A DNA stretch of 64,000 bases, from positions 118,012,246 through 118,076,245 of the forward strand of contig OU015523.1 in NCBI GenBank assembly GCA_907165065.1, in the 5' to 3' direction. This document shows, one piece after another, positions 10,815 to 22,161 of this stretch. Both the position numbers and the translations under genes were made by a program. Below the pieces are notes generated by a model. That model did no database searches, was not told the DNA's origin, and saw only the letters and a program-made list of their open reading frames with translations. Source of the DNA: Caprimulgus europaeus. Its lineage: Eukaryota > Chordata > Aves > Caprimulgiformes > Caprimulgidae. Within the stretch, counting starts at the first letter, position 1, and the number at the start of each line of letters is the position of its first letter.

Positions 10815-11771
10815 CTGCATGAAACAAAAGACAGAAGATCAAGAAGTCTTAAAAAACATTTTGGGCAAAACCTGCAGCAATTAAGGTTTGCTCAGTGGGC
10901 AACGCTGTGCCTGCTGTAAGAGGAAGTGCTCTATATCTGGGAACAGATCTTTGGCTGCTACTTAAGTGCTTTTACAAGTTACAACAATAAAACTTCTTTT
11001 TATAGAAATACCTTCTGATGTTTACATCCAATCAATACTTACAGGCTAACATAAAATTAGGATTTACCAGAATTCCACTTTTTTTCAGCAGGGTCACACA
11101 CAAACCTCAAATTAAAAAAGCATTCCAGATTGTAAATCTAATTCTATTACAGTGATAAAATGAATCACAATCTCATCAATTTGATTTAGCCTTAATTATA
11201 AGCCTGGTTCTGATCTCATCCCCAGCAGTTTTCAGCTGGTGTATTTGCAGAGACAACAGTTTAAAATGAAGTAAGACTGCAATAAGGGCCTGAAATAAAC
11301 ACTCAGCAAGTTCTAATGATCCAAGATATAAAAGCTCTGCTTAATTCTGGGCCCAATACTGCTTTCAGATTAGACAGTCTAGATCTCACATGAATCACAG
11401 ATTGCTCTGTATTTTTATTAGTGGATGCTGTGTAATTGAAACCTTTTACATTTTATCAGTATTTAAAACTTTTATCTTATTTCAGAAACCACAGATTAAT
11501 TGATTGGTAAACTCAGTTAGTGGCTAGAAGGCTACTTATTTAAAAAAATTGCTACAGCTTTTGAGAAAATTATTTTGAGAAATTCTTTCCAGGCTTTCAC
11601 ATTAATTTTTTGTTTGTTCCTTTCCCCTTTTCTGTTCAATGGAAAAATGGCTTTTGAGCAACTCGACTGCATACAGTTCAAGGATGCTCTTTTCACAGCA
11701 ATTAACTTAATGTGTGGCACCGAGGGATACAACTCACTCAGTGACAGAACAAGGAGTAAAATCATACTCAC
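10815..11771 (-). other. DLG2 intron, about 1 kb
   Basis: Phase-1 intron, donor GTGAGT at 11771-11766. No repeat or additional exon recognised. Confidence 0.9.
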
Positions 11772-11873
11772 GTGGTACACAGGACCCAAACTTATCAGGG
11801 AATTCAGATATCAAATCATCGTTGATCCGATCTTTCATTGGACCCAGAATAATAACTGGCCGGGTGTAATTAA
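11772..11873 (-). CDS. DLG2: DLG2 GK-like domain first exon ([15 protein letters not shown])
   Basis: Internal exon, 102 bp, acceptor TTGTTCAG with AG at 11875-11874, donor GTGAGT at 11771-11766. Its TT completes an Ile codon whose A is at 12648. Translation: [20 protein letters not shown] then [13 protein letters not shown]. This is the N-terminal strand and loop of the guanylate-kinase-like domain. Where active guanylate kinases carry a GxxGxGK P-loop this sequence has ILGPMKDRI, lacking the invariant Gly-Lys pair, which explains the loss of kinase activity in the family. The last C begins the His codon of the next exon. Confidence 0.96.
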
Positions 11874-12647
11874 CTGAACAACAAAAAGAAATGTGCATTT
11901 TGATGATCTTACTGGCAATAACAGTAAATCTTCCCAAAAATGAGTTAACCAGAGTTGTTGCTTTTATGTATGAATTGAAAACTTAAGTGCACATGGTACA
12001 CATTTTATTAATTAATAATTTCTTTATTGATATGGATAAGGGAAATGGAATGAATATCACTCATTTTGCAGAGCTCAGAGCCCTGTGATGGTGCATGCAC
12101 ACAACTATGTGGAGGTATATACATTTGCTATTGCTCAAGAAGGCCATTCCTGAATGCTTGTAGGTAGACTCTTTCCTGAGGCATGGAAAGGAGGTTGTAG
12201 GATATTTTTCTCCTCAGTTATATGAATGCAACCCCCATTAAATCAGGTGGGTGCACTCCTGTTTTCAGTTGCCTTCCTATACGTTCATCTACCCTGGTTA
12301 GGGGCACATATCACATGAGAAGGAAAATAATAAAGGCTTCCCATGTGATTCACTGTTTATTGCAGTAAATCTAGAAAATCTGCATCAATATTTGGTAGGC
12401 TGATTAACGTACTTATTGATAAAGGCCACAAGAGCATGCTAGAGAGAGCCCTGAGAACGTTATGAAGTTGGGGGCTAGCAAGGGAGACCCTTACATCGTT
12501 TATATTGTAAGTGATAGACCAAGTGGCCAAGAAAAAAGAGCCACAGAGAATCTGGGGCCAGCCCAGCAAGGCCTACTGCTCTGCTAGCCCCCAAAATATG
12601 AAATGAAAAACATAATGAATAGTGACAGAAAAGTAGATGAAACTTAC
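11874..12647 (-). other. DLG2 intron, 0.8 kb
   Basis: Phase-1 intron, donor GTAAGT at 12647-12642. Nothing beyond ordinary A+T-rich sequence is seen. Confidence 0.9.
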
Positions 12648-12698
12648 TTTCCTGTCTGGTGACAGGTTCATAAGAAAGTATGCAGTCTTCTTGGCCTC
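12648..12698 (-). CDS. DLG2: DLG2 51-bp exon linking hook to GK (GQEDCILSYEPVTRQE)
   Basis: Short internal exon of 51 bp, acceptor TCTCTCATCAG with AG at 12700-12699 and donor GTAAGT at 12647-12642. GA completes an Arg codon; the translation is GQEDCILSYEPVTRQE and the final A begins Ile of the next exon (QEINYTRP). It is the common exon joining every hook-exon combination to the guanylate-kinase-like domain. The Cys after GQED is Leu in mammalian DLG2 as I remember it. Phase in and out is 1/1, so this exon could also be skipped without shifting the frame, although it is constitutive in known DLG genes. Confidence 0.95.
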
Positions 12699-14502
12699 CT
12701 GATGAGAGAAGAAAGAGAAGAGATTGAAGCTGGCAAGCAACATGTCAAATACTAAAGCCTGATAAAATGCTTCACATAGAGACAGACTGGGTTTAACACT
12801 TCCTTCTGGTAATGCTCTCACCTGAACCATTCCAAAGTCCCTCAAAACTTTTAAGTGTAGAGATCACTTTTTTCCTTCCCCTCCCTCCCCTGCCACATGT
12901 TTCAATTCTCTTTGCCAAAATTGTGCTTTTTCAATGATGGGCAATAAAGTTTCATTTATTGGTTTGATAGCAAGGCTGTTTGCAAGGATAGTACAAAAAT
13001 TCAAGATGTAATTCTTTTGTTTGTTTGATTGTTAAGGCCCTAACATGCTGCTGCAGGGCAAATCCACAGGCTACCTAAACTGAACAATTTTTATCCCCAG
13101 AATATATACATTTTGGTTGATCATCCTTCTGTGCATAACCTCCATAGTTTAGTTTATTCACAGCCTGACATCTAGCTATGAGCTATTTTTTGACCCTAAT
13201 CCTTTCCCCGAACACAAATCTCACAGCATCATATTTTACCCACTTATCCTCCTTCCACTCCTGGCAGGACAGTGCTGCTTCCCTATGGTGACATTTAAAA
13301 GCAGAGAAATTTGCCATGAAAAACAAGTGGCACTCTGTGGACCACGACTTGGGTGCAGGGGTACAGCCCCAATGCATCACTGTCTTCTTCTCTGTGACAG
13401 TGCAAGAGTAGAGAGGGGAGGATACTTCAACCTACTGCCTGAATAATTCCTGGACATTTCTTTTTCTAGGTCACTGTCACATACTTGGTTCCACATAAGG
13501 GCTCTGACAGGTTCTAAATATGACTTTGTCTTAGCAAAGTTTAAAATTATGATTTTATTTTTACTCAGGGCTTGTCTCTCAGAAGATCCACAGATGGGTT
13601 TTTGCAACTAATTTAGATACTGCAGAAGGAAGAGTGTCATCAGGAGTACCAGGGCTTTATAAAACAGACAGGGTTGCCTTCACTTCATCTGCTTGCACGC
13701 ACCTGAGTCTGTGTTACATTATTCTGGTGGGTTCTTGCCAAACCAAAGCGTGCATGTGCAGGGGAGGAGTGCTGCCTGGCACCTGATGGGCAGTGTAGGT
13801 AGGATTTAGAGGGTGCTACCCTCACCCTGAAGTAGTCTGGCTGCTCTCTGATTCACTCCTGAGGCTCCATTACCTATATTAACAGGTTTTGTATTGAATG
13901 CAATGCCCAGCTCCCAAATAGGTACAAAACTTTTTGTAGTTTAGTTTTAAACTGACTCCCACCCCATGAATCTAATATGTTGATAGATATTTTTTGTGAT
14001 TTATTATTTAGATAGCTGTGAGAAATGTGTAAGAAAGCTTTTCAAGTAAAAATAATGTTGTAATTAAGGACAATGACAGAAAAAGCTAATTTAAAAATGT
14101 ACTGATATGTTAGAAAAAAAGGAGAACAGACAGGGCCAACTCCAACCTGGCAATGGTGCTGAAGCAGCAAAGGAGATAAATTTTAATAAAAGGAAGAGAT
14201 TAGACAGCTTTTGAAAACAAAGCAACATAATATATGAAGAGTGTGGATAATTAATTTTCTTCTCTATTTGGAAAAGTTTGATACTGTCATCACTTGTTTA
14301 ACTTTGGCTTTTTGCAAAGTTAACAACCTAGAATTATTGTTACACTGGTTTCATGCATCAGATGTATTCTTTCCCCTGAAGTTTTTCTGGGATTTTGGAG
14401 GTGATATAAAACTCAGGATGTCCCACTCACCTGGAGATGAAATAATTCACTCTCCAGGCTGGATGAGCATGCTCTTGGACTGCCTGTCCTCCCCCAGAGC
14501 CA

Positions 14503-14565
14503 TCACAGAATCACAGAATCGTAAGGGTTGGAAGGGACCTCAGGAGATCATCTTGTCCAACTCCT
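14503..14565 (-). mobile_element. CR1 LINE 3' terminus, short
   Basis: Minus-oriented CR1 tail: TCACAGAATCACAGAATCG, then 'gggttggaagggacctc', then 'gatcatcttgtccaactcc'. Only the last 60 or so bases of the element are clear. Confidence 0.85.
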
Positions 14566-17500
14566 CAGTGCTTTTCAACAGTCTAAAAAAGTCTGTCTTG
14601 GGGTGGCTGATAAAGCCATCACATACCAAATATGTGCTGGGGACCCTGTTTGTATGAATACAACCTTAAACTTGAAAATGCTTGTTTCAATGGTGTACAG
14701 GTCTGCAGAAGGGGATTCATTTCAGCTGATTTCAGAAACCTGTATCGTGAGTGCTTATGTCTAAGCCATTCCCTGGGTACCCTTTAGTGTCAATGGGTGC
14801 CTACAAATAGGCAAGTGCTTGCTCTAAGACATGAGTCATCTGACCTATTTTAGATGTCTAATTCAAGATAAGAGAAAAAGTCAGAAGGGTGTGTTTGTCT
14901 CTCTTGTCCCCAAAGGGCATTTAAACAACAAGGTCAATGCAGATATCTGCATTTAAACAGTAGAATCCCATGGGAGTGACGGTGACAAGAGCAACTGAAG
15001 GAAAATAACCAATAACTCTGTCATTATTGCTTAAAAATTTCTCTGTGGGCTAATATTTGGCTTTGGCACAGAATTAAAAGCAGCACAAATAAACCAGCAC
15101 AGATATTATGTTGTGTTTTGCCCAGTCTGGCAGACCTGTCCACATGCTAAAGCTGTCATTACATCCATGCTATCAGTAGGGTATGGGCTATGGAGACAAA
15201 TAAGCCTGTTGTTTCACAGAAGTCTTGTGAAATTGTGGCCAGACTGAAGGCAAAGAAAAATCTCCAGTTCAATCAAGTTGTGCTGAAGCTTAAGCAATGG
15301 GAAAGGGTTGGAGCAAGGTGAAACTTTGAGGTTGACTGTGACACACAGACACTTAAAGACAGACACCTCTTGAGAGAAGGCTCTTCAGTGCTGAGGTTCT
15401 GACTCAACAGGGAGTGCAAGCATGGGGGTAAGCTGTACCGTGTCCTCTACTTTAGATTTTTGGAAAAAGGGCTCAGGAAGCTCAATTTTTTATTTGAATA
15501 AGATCCAGATGGTATTCTTTAATGATCTCTACTCAGTCAGGACTGCACAGTTTTGAAGTAGTCCATAAAGTATTAAGCATATAATGAAGAGCTCTAGATT
15601 CAATCAATAATCAGGTTGCTATAACCTTGTGATGGCTTTGAGGTGTGGCACACAGTGCGAACTTCAGCAGGACATGGGCTCTTATTTATCATTGGACTAA
15701 GCCTCATTTACCACCCACATTATCGGCTTAATTAGCACAGGTGAGCTATATTGATCTGGAAAATCTTTGTGAAATTTAACAGACAAAAAGAGAAGAAAGA
15801 AAAAGACCTTTCTGTAGGATTTTGGTATGATCCTTTGTTTTCCAGTAAAATTCCATCAAGTCAAGAAGGAAAGAAAAAAAAAATAAGAGAAGAAAGAAAA
15901 AGGAAGCCTTCCTAAAGGTAATAAAAGTAATATTATAGGAAAGCTTTCACTTTCCCAGGATCACTATGGTTTTCACTTTGTTCTTGATCAAACAAATCCC
16001 TATGGATTCCCTTTGTTCTTGATTTGCCTGTTGGTGATTTCTCACACTTGGGAAGAGAAGAATAACCTGGAGTTTGTTATGAGCCTCTATAGACTGGGCA
16101 AAGAGGTCCTGCGTGACCACATTGGTTTCATAAGGGCTACAAATTTCATCTTTTCAAAGGATTTTATAGTCCTAAAATGGATGTAAAGTGTTGCCTCTGT
16201 TTTCCCTTTCTGATCAGATAGCAGAAAGTCTGTGAAAGACTCAAAACTAGTTTCAGTGGAGACCTGGCAGATATCAGGCATTTTTAATGTAATTCATAAA
16301 AAGGCTTCATTTCCTATTTTCTTGCCAGACCATTCAGAGCTTCCACGGTGCTGGTGTGAGTAATGGGGCATGAGAGCTGCTGTGGTGTAGCCACCATGTA
16401 ACCAAACATCTACCCTCATCAAGCACCCTGTGCAGTGGGAATTAATAGATTTTGGCCTGCTATTAATGGCTGTGAATGAAAAAAATTGTAAAAAGATCTA
16501 AGGCACTGAATAACAAAAAAGTAGTACTTAAGGAGACAGCTAAAAAATATTTAGGATTTTAGAAAAATCAAAGAGAAATTTTGGGTTCGTTAAAATTTCT
16601 GGACTAGTGGTGGTGGTTACCATCAATACACACGTGAAATACATGTAGGTGAGCCAAATTAATTTTAATTTTGAGCTCTTGCCTGAATTTTGTTGCTCAT
16701 CTAAAACAAAAGATGGCTTATTTTTCTGTCACCATCCATTTAGGTTTTGGGCTAATGTGTGGATTACCTGAGTTGTGCTTGCAAGATCTTGGAGAAATTT
16801 TTGTTTCATCTGCATGGACTCACTGGACAGTCAATATCCTAGCCTCTGTTTGGCTCAAAATCCCTTTCTTGGACATCTTTTTATGCAAGTAAACCTACAA
16901 TTTTTGGAAATAGATCGATAGCTATGAAAGGTTGGTGATCCAATACACAAAAAATCATCAGTAATCTGAGAATGAACTTGTGGCTGAATGAACTTGTGAC
17001 TGTCTATCAGCACCATATATTTAAGATCAATACAGCTTGTGAGGGCATAAAATGAGACTTCAATACTTGTGCCAATTTGAGTGTGCCTGAATAATACAGT
17101 AATCCTTGGGGAGTGTAAGAGCTAATGTGAGTGTCCTACTTAATCAGTGGCCTAACACAATAATCATGACTCCTTTAACCTTGTTCTGAATCTTCAAATC
17201 TCATTACAAGAGTGACTTACTGACTTGCTGACAGAGGAAAAAAATTTTGTTTCTAACAATTTTTCTTTGCTTTTTTTTTTTTTAAGTTTTAGTCATGTAT
17301 TGACTGCCTAGGTAATTGATGCAATCACAACCAGCTATGCAATTAGGCTAAACAGATGTAGTAATGTGTGTGCAATTTCTATGACAGCTGTAAAAACCTT
17401 TACTGAACTACGTGGAAGAGTGTTACAGCACATATGTAGTAGAGAGACTTGAAATTCAAGGCCATTATGAAAATCATGTCTCGCAAAATAAAAACTGATG

Positions 17501-17831
17501 AGTCTGTGGTCAAAAAATACATTCTTACAAACTTGGTTTGAAAAAGAAATCAGAACAATTTAAGCTACAGAGCTCAAAATAAACTTTCAATCATGGTTTG
17601 ATTAGCTGGTTCAGGGATAAGAACAACTTTCTGCTAGACCAGGACTTTACAGACCACTCTGCAAACTTACTTTTACTGCTGAGAACAGGTGCAAATCAAC
17701 TCACATAGTTATAGCCTTCATATCAGTAGGGTCAGTGTGGTGCAGCAGCAGCTGTGTGGCAGCTCAGCCCCTTTTAGATCAGACCAACACTTGTTCTTGT
17801 CTTAAAAATACTTTTATTTTTTTTTTTAATC

Positions 17832-17900
17832 AAGGGCCAGATTCTGATGTTAAATGTGTTTGTGATTCCCCTTGAAGTTAATGGAGCTGAAAGTTATCTG
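17832..17900. repeat. possible old sauropsid repeat fragment
   Basis: The stretch 'gggccagattctgat' followed by 'gaagttaatggag' resembles one half of a palindromic repeat common in sauropsid genomes. The match is from memory and short. Confidence 0.25.
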
Positions 17901-18574
17901 TTGGGATAAAGAAAATCCCACTGCTGGCTCCAGCTCTTCTGCTAGTCGACAGCACTAGCAGAGGAAATCAGGTTCACTATCTGCAACAGCCTTGTTGCTA
18001 AGAAGTGGTTAAAGAAATTTCTCTTCAGGTCACATAGGAGGACATTCAATTACATTATTATTTTGAAATAAAAAGTATCTGACTTCTGTCGAGAAGTTGA
18101 TTTTTTAAACCCCAAGCCCAAGGCACGAGCAATACTTTAGCTAAATACTCAAATTTTTGAGCAATATATTTCTAAATAAATATGGATGCATCAGAATATC
18201 TCCTAGAAAAAGCCCAGTCAATTTGTAACTCCTCTATTAATCACTGTCCAGGGCAGAGCCTGGACTGCTCTCAGAAGCCTTCAACATCACTTTATGTAGT
18301 TGTACCCCTGGTTTGGAATGGTTCTAGGGATGATCAAGTAGTACAGGTTTCGACACTAGCTACTTTTCACTAAATGCTCATCATTAGAAGCAAAAGTTAG
18401 AGAAACATGTTAAAACAATTGCCAGAGACCCACTCAAAAAACCACAGAATCTCTCACTCTGGACTCCAACTGGCCTGTTTTCACAGGGACAAACGTCTGC
18501 AGGAGAACACATGGCGCTTGCCAGTCATTTCTTTCCTACACACTTGTGCTGGCCAAGGTGTGAATTGCTGATTT

Positions 18575-19300
18575 CATAGAATCATAGAAATATTTAAGTT
18601 GGAAAAGGCCATTAAGATCATTGAGTCCAACCACAAACCTAACACTGCCAAGTCCACCACTAAACCATGTCCCTAAGCACCTCATCTACATGTGTTCTAA
18701 ATACTTCAAGGGATGGTGGCTCAACCACTTCCCTGGGCAGCCTGTTCCAGGGCTTGGCAACCCTTTCAGGAAAGAAATTCTTCCTCAGATCCAATCTCAA
18801 CTGCCCTTGGCACAACTTGAGGCCATTTCCTCTTGTCCTGTCACTTGTTCCTTGGTTGAACAGACCCACCCCCACCTCTCTACGCCCTCCTTTCAGGGAA
18901 TTGTAGAGAGCGAGGTCTCTCCTCAGCCTCCTTTTCTCCAGGCTCAACAACCCCAGTTCCCTCAGCCGGGAACTCATCACACTTGTGCTCCAGACCCTTC
19001 CCCAGCTCCGTTGCCCTTCTCTGGACACACTCCAGCACCTCCATGTCCTTCTCAGAGTGAGGGGCCCAAAACTGAACCCATCACTCGAGGTGCAGCCTCA
19101 CCAGTGCCCAGTACAGGGGGATGATCACTGCCCTAGTACTGCTGGCCACACTGTTTCTGATACAAGCCAGGATGCTGTTGGCCTTCTTGGCACCTGGGCA
19201 CACTGCTGGCTCATATTCAGCTGGCTGTCAATCAACAGCCCCAGGTCTTTTTCTGCTGGGCACCTCCCCAGACACTCTGCCCTGGTTTCCCACGATTCAG
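18575..19300 (-). mobile_element. CR1 LINE 3' fragment with residual ORF2 C-terminus
   Basis: 5'-truncated CR1 in minus orientation (sense with DLG2), about 0.73 kb; the 3' end is at 18575 with CATAGAATCATAG repeats. It belongs to a different CR1 subfamily from the 19719 copy ('ctaacactgccaagtccacc', 'ccatgtccctaagcacctc'). On the minus strand a frame from 19028 to 18660 still reads as the C-terminal tail of the CR1 ORF2 protein, with [47 protein letters not shown] and [20 protein letters not shown]. The reverse-transcriptase core and endonuclease are missing, so the copy is dead. The left limit of truncation (about 19300) is approximate. Confidence 0.93.
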
Positions 19301-19718
19301 AAAGCAGTGGCAAACCTGGGCACTTTCTTCCTGCTCATTTGCTGGGAAAAAAGGGGCACTGGAACATGGCCACAACCTCATGGAAAACCTTTGAGATGTC
19401 CAGCCTTTTTCTATTTGCTCCCCATGAATTTTCTGCTTCATTTTTTTTGCCTCCTCTGAATATACCCCATTTCACCAGTGCACAGACTGAGGGCTAGATG
19501 AATTTGCAAGTCAACACACATGGTGTCCTGGTAAAATGACTTCTCATGCCTCTCCTTGAACACATAAATTCTCCTCGAAGTGTAACTACATCACTCTGAA
19601 GAACAGCGTTGCAACATGGTTGGCTCCAAATGAAGTTAAGACAAACTTGGTTCTGTGGCAGTGACTGACGTTGGGCCCCTTTCCCAGCTACCCATATGCA
19701 AACAAGAGGAGCAGAAAT

Positions 19719-20446
19719 AATCATAGAATCATAGAATGGTTTGGGTTGGAAGGGACCTTAAAGATCATCCAGTTCCAACCCTCGTGCCATGAGCAAGGAC
19801 ACCTTCCACTAGACCAGGTTGCTCAAAGCCTCATCCAACCTGGCCTTGAACACTTCCAGGGAGGAGCAGCCACAGCTTCTCTGGGCAACCTGGGCCAGTG
19901 TCTCACCACCCTCACAGGAAAGAATTTCTTCCTCATATCTCATCTAAACCTACCCTCTTCCAGTCTGAAGCCATTTCCCCTTGTCTTCTCACTCCCTGCC
20001 CTTGTAAAAAGTCCCTCCCCAGCCTTCCTGGAGCCCCCTCAGGTACTGAAAGATGGCTACAAGATCTTCCTGGAGCCTTCTCTTCTCCAGGCTGAACAGC
20101 CCCAACTCTCTCAGCCTGTCCTCATAGCAGAGGGGCTCCAGCCCTCAGATCATCCTTGTGGCTTCCTCTGGACTCGCTCTATGAGGTCCATGTCCTTCTT
20201 GTGTTGGGGGCCCCAGAACTGGACAGACTACTCCAGGTGGGGTCTCAGGAGAGCGGAGCAGAGGGGCAGAATCCCCTCCCTGGCCCTGCTGCCCACGCTG
20301 CTCTGGGTGCAGCCCAGGACACGGTTATTGGCCTCTGGGCTTTCAGTGCACGTTGCTGGCTCTTGAGCTTCTTGTCCACCAGCACCCCAAGTCCTTCTCC
20401 TCAGGGCTGCTCTCGGTCCATTCTCTGCCCAGCCTGTATTTGTATA
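19719..20446 (-). mobile_element. CR1 LINE 3' fragment
   Basis: 5'-truncated CR1 in minus orientation, about 0.73 kb. It shows tandem AATCATAGAATCATAG, then 'ggtttgggttggaagggac', 'actagaccaggttgctcaaa', and ends inside ORF2 at 'cagcctgtatttgt'. It lies only about 0.4 kb from the CR1 copy at 18575-19300 but belongs to a different subfamily, so the two are independent insertions. Its 231-codon plus-strand frame is antisense and not a gene. Confidence 0.95.
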
Positions 20447-22119
20447 TATAATGACTGCATGACATCTTACTCTACCAGGAATGAGCTAGGTACCCCACTA
20501 GGAAACCACTCTAGAAGGAGAGTGCCTGCCATGGGTAGTTGTTACCCTAACACTATGTTTTCTTCCAAGTACCTATGTCCCAGCTGACTTCCCCAAACCA
20601 TTTCTATCTCCTTTCTTGCACCTCAAAACACACACTTTGTTTCAAGCTGTTGGACAGCCAGTGAGGAACTGGGTACTTGGCCTGTCTTATGATGAAATTT
20701 GAGAACTAGCTTTTGTGGACCTGCCCCAAATGTTTGGCTGAAACTGAGCAACCCTGTTAAGTCTCTTGAGACATCAGGCACGGGATGTGCTCAGCCACCA
20801 CCCTAGATTCTCCTCTGGGCTTTTACCCTGAGCTCACCCTGAAATAAACACACCTGGAGGAGATCTGACTTATGCAAACTTTTGAAAATTTAACTGATTG
20901 ACTCATTCCTGATTGTAAAGTCAGTCTGGGGAAAGAGCATCTTATATTTCAAACATAAAAGCCTCCTCTCCTCCTCAATAGAGGACACTTTAAAAATAAA
21001 GCAGTTCAGCATTGGATCTTGGCAGTTCAAGAGCACCTACTGTTTTCTTGTGACTCTGGCAATTGTTTTCCAAGGGAACCTTTGCAATATAAGAGAATAC
21101 AAACTGATTTTCCATTTCTGAATTGCATAAGATTAACTGTTTTACTGAAATGAACCAGTATTTATTAACAGAGCTCAACTGCTATGCACTATATTGAGAC
21201 TAGTAAACACGAGGTATGATACCAATGATTACCTTAATGTATGTGGGTGCTTAGCACAAGTGCTGAGTGACTGGTGGAAAACTTGATTTGCTAAGCAAAT
21301 GGCTTGAAAAAAATTAAACAACTGGGTGTTTTAGTAAGCAATCTGTCATTTTAATTACCTTTTATTACATCTCTAGCAATGGCTTATTTTTAGCTTTTCA
21401 ACACTTCCAGAAAAATAGTTATATTGGTTAAATCGTTGGGTATTACTAATAATTACCCAGAATGTACAATCTGCCTCTTGCCTATATGACCACATGGAAT
21501 GTGTAATTCCAACCAAATCAGGTTGCAGGGTTGGGAATTACACTTACAGGGAATCAGTGACATTTAGTGGCAGTGCCTAAGGGGTGAAGGTCTATCTTAC
21601 CTTTTTTTGAAGACTTCAATATGCATTAGGAAACTTGTTCTGCCAAAATTAAGGGCTTAACAAATTTTTTGTGATTATTTCTTAGCACTTCATGCAGGCA
21701 TGCAGAAATGCAAGTAAATATTGTGACCTAGTAAAGAGGTTGCCTTTTGCAGATTTGGCTACAGCTGTGGAGTAATTTTACTCTTAAAAGATCACCAAGA
21801 AACTGCACCCACCCTGCTAAAATAAAGTTCTTGTCACTAAACCAAATAACCCTGACTTTCACAGGCTACCCAAAGCCAGGTTTGGTTTTATGTCCCAGAA
21901 TACATCCCAAATAACAACCTTCCCTTCTCTTACAAAGGTTGCCAGTTTTCTTTTATAGCTTTGCACTCAAGATGTGGTCGTAAATTTGTATTCCAAGCCA
22001 TTTACTCCAACTGCCTTTAAAACATTAACAAAAGAGTAGCAAGGAGAGAACCAAAATAAAAGAAACAAATAGAACAAGCAATGCAAAGTAAAAGGACTCT
22101 AATGAAAGCAGTAACTTAC

Positions 22120-22161
22120 TGTAGCTACTTTCACTATCGCTGGCATTAGAAGAAACATGTT
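22120..22161 (-). CDS. DLG2: DLG2 alternative hook exon, 42 bp (HVSSNASDSESSY)
   Basis: Cassette exon, acceptor GTTCTTGCAG with AG at 22163-22162, donor GTAAGT at 22119-22114. AA completes Gln (after the 25984-26083 exon, C|AA) or Lys (after 25045-25090, A|AA); the body is HVSSNASDSESSY and the last A starts Arg of RGQED. It is symmetric, phase 1/1, so it can be included or skipped freely. In DLG1 the equivalent segment (HVTSNASDSESSY from memory) is part of the variable region between SH3 and GK. It is Ser-rich and acidic, hence a possible phosphorylation site cluster; this last is inference. Its use in this species is not shown by the genomic sequence. Confidence 0.9.

Larger units (their letters stand above)
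12699..22119 (-). other. DLG2 intron, 9.4 kb, with three CR1 copies
   Basis: Phase-1 intron, donor GTAAGT at 22119-22114. It holds CR1 fragments at 14503-14565, 18575-19300 and 19719-20446, all in the DLG2 sense orientation, and a short possible old repeat at 17832-17900. Long open frames in 18.6-20.6 kb are shadows of the CR1 copies. The other parts carry only A+T-rich intron sequence. Confidence 0.9.

Noticed and set aside
14241..14657. A 138-codon plus frame
   Set aside because: It runs through a CR1 tail and has no recognisable domain.
18621..20587. Several long plus-strand frames rich in Pro, Ser and Leu
   Set aside because: They are antisense to the two minus-oriented CR1 copies.
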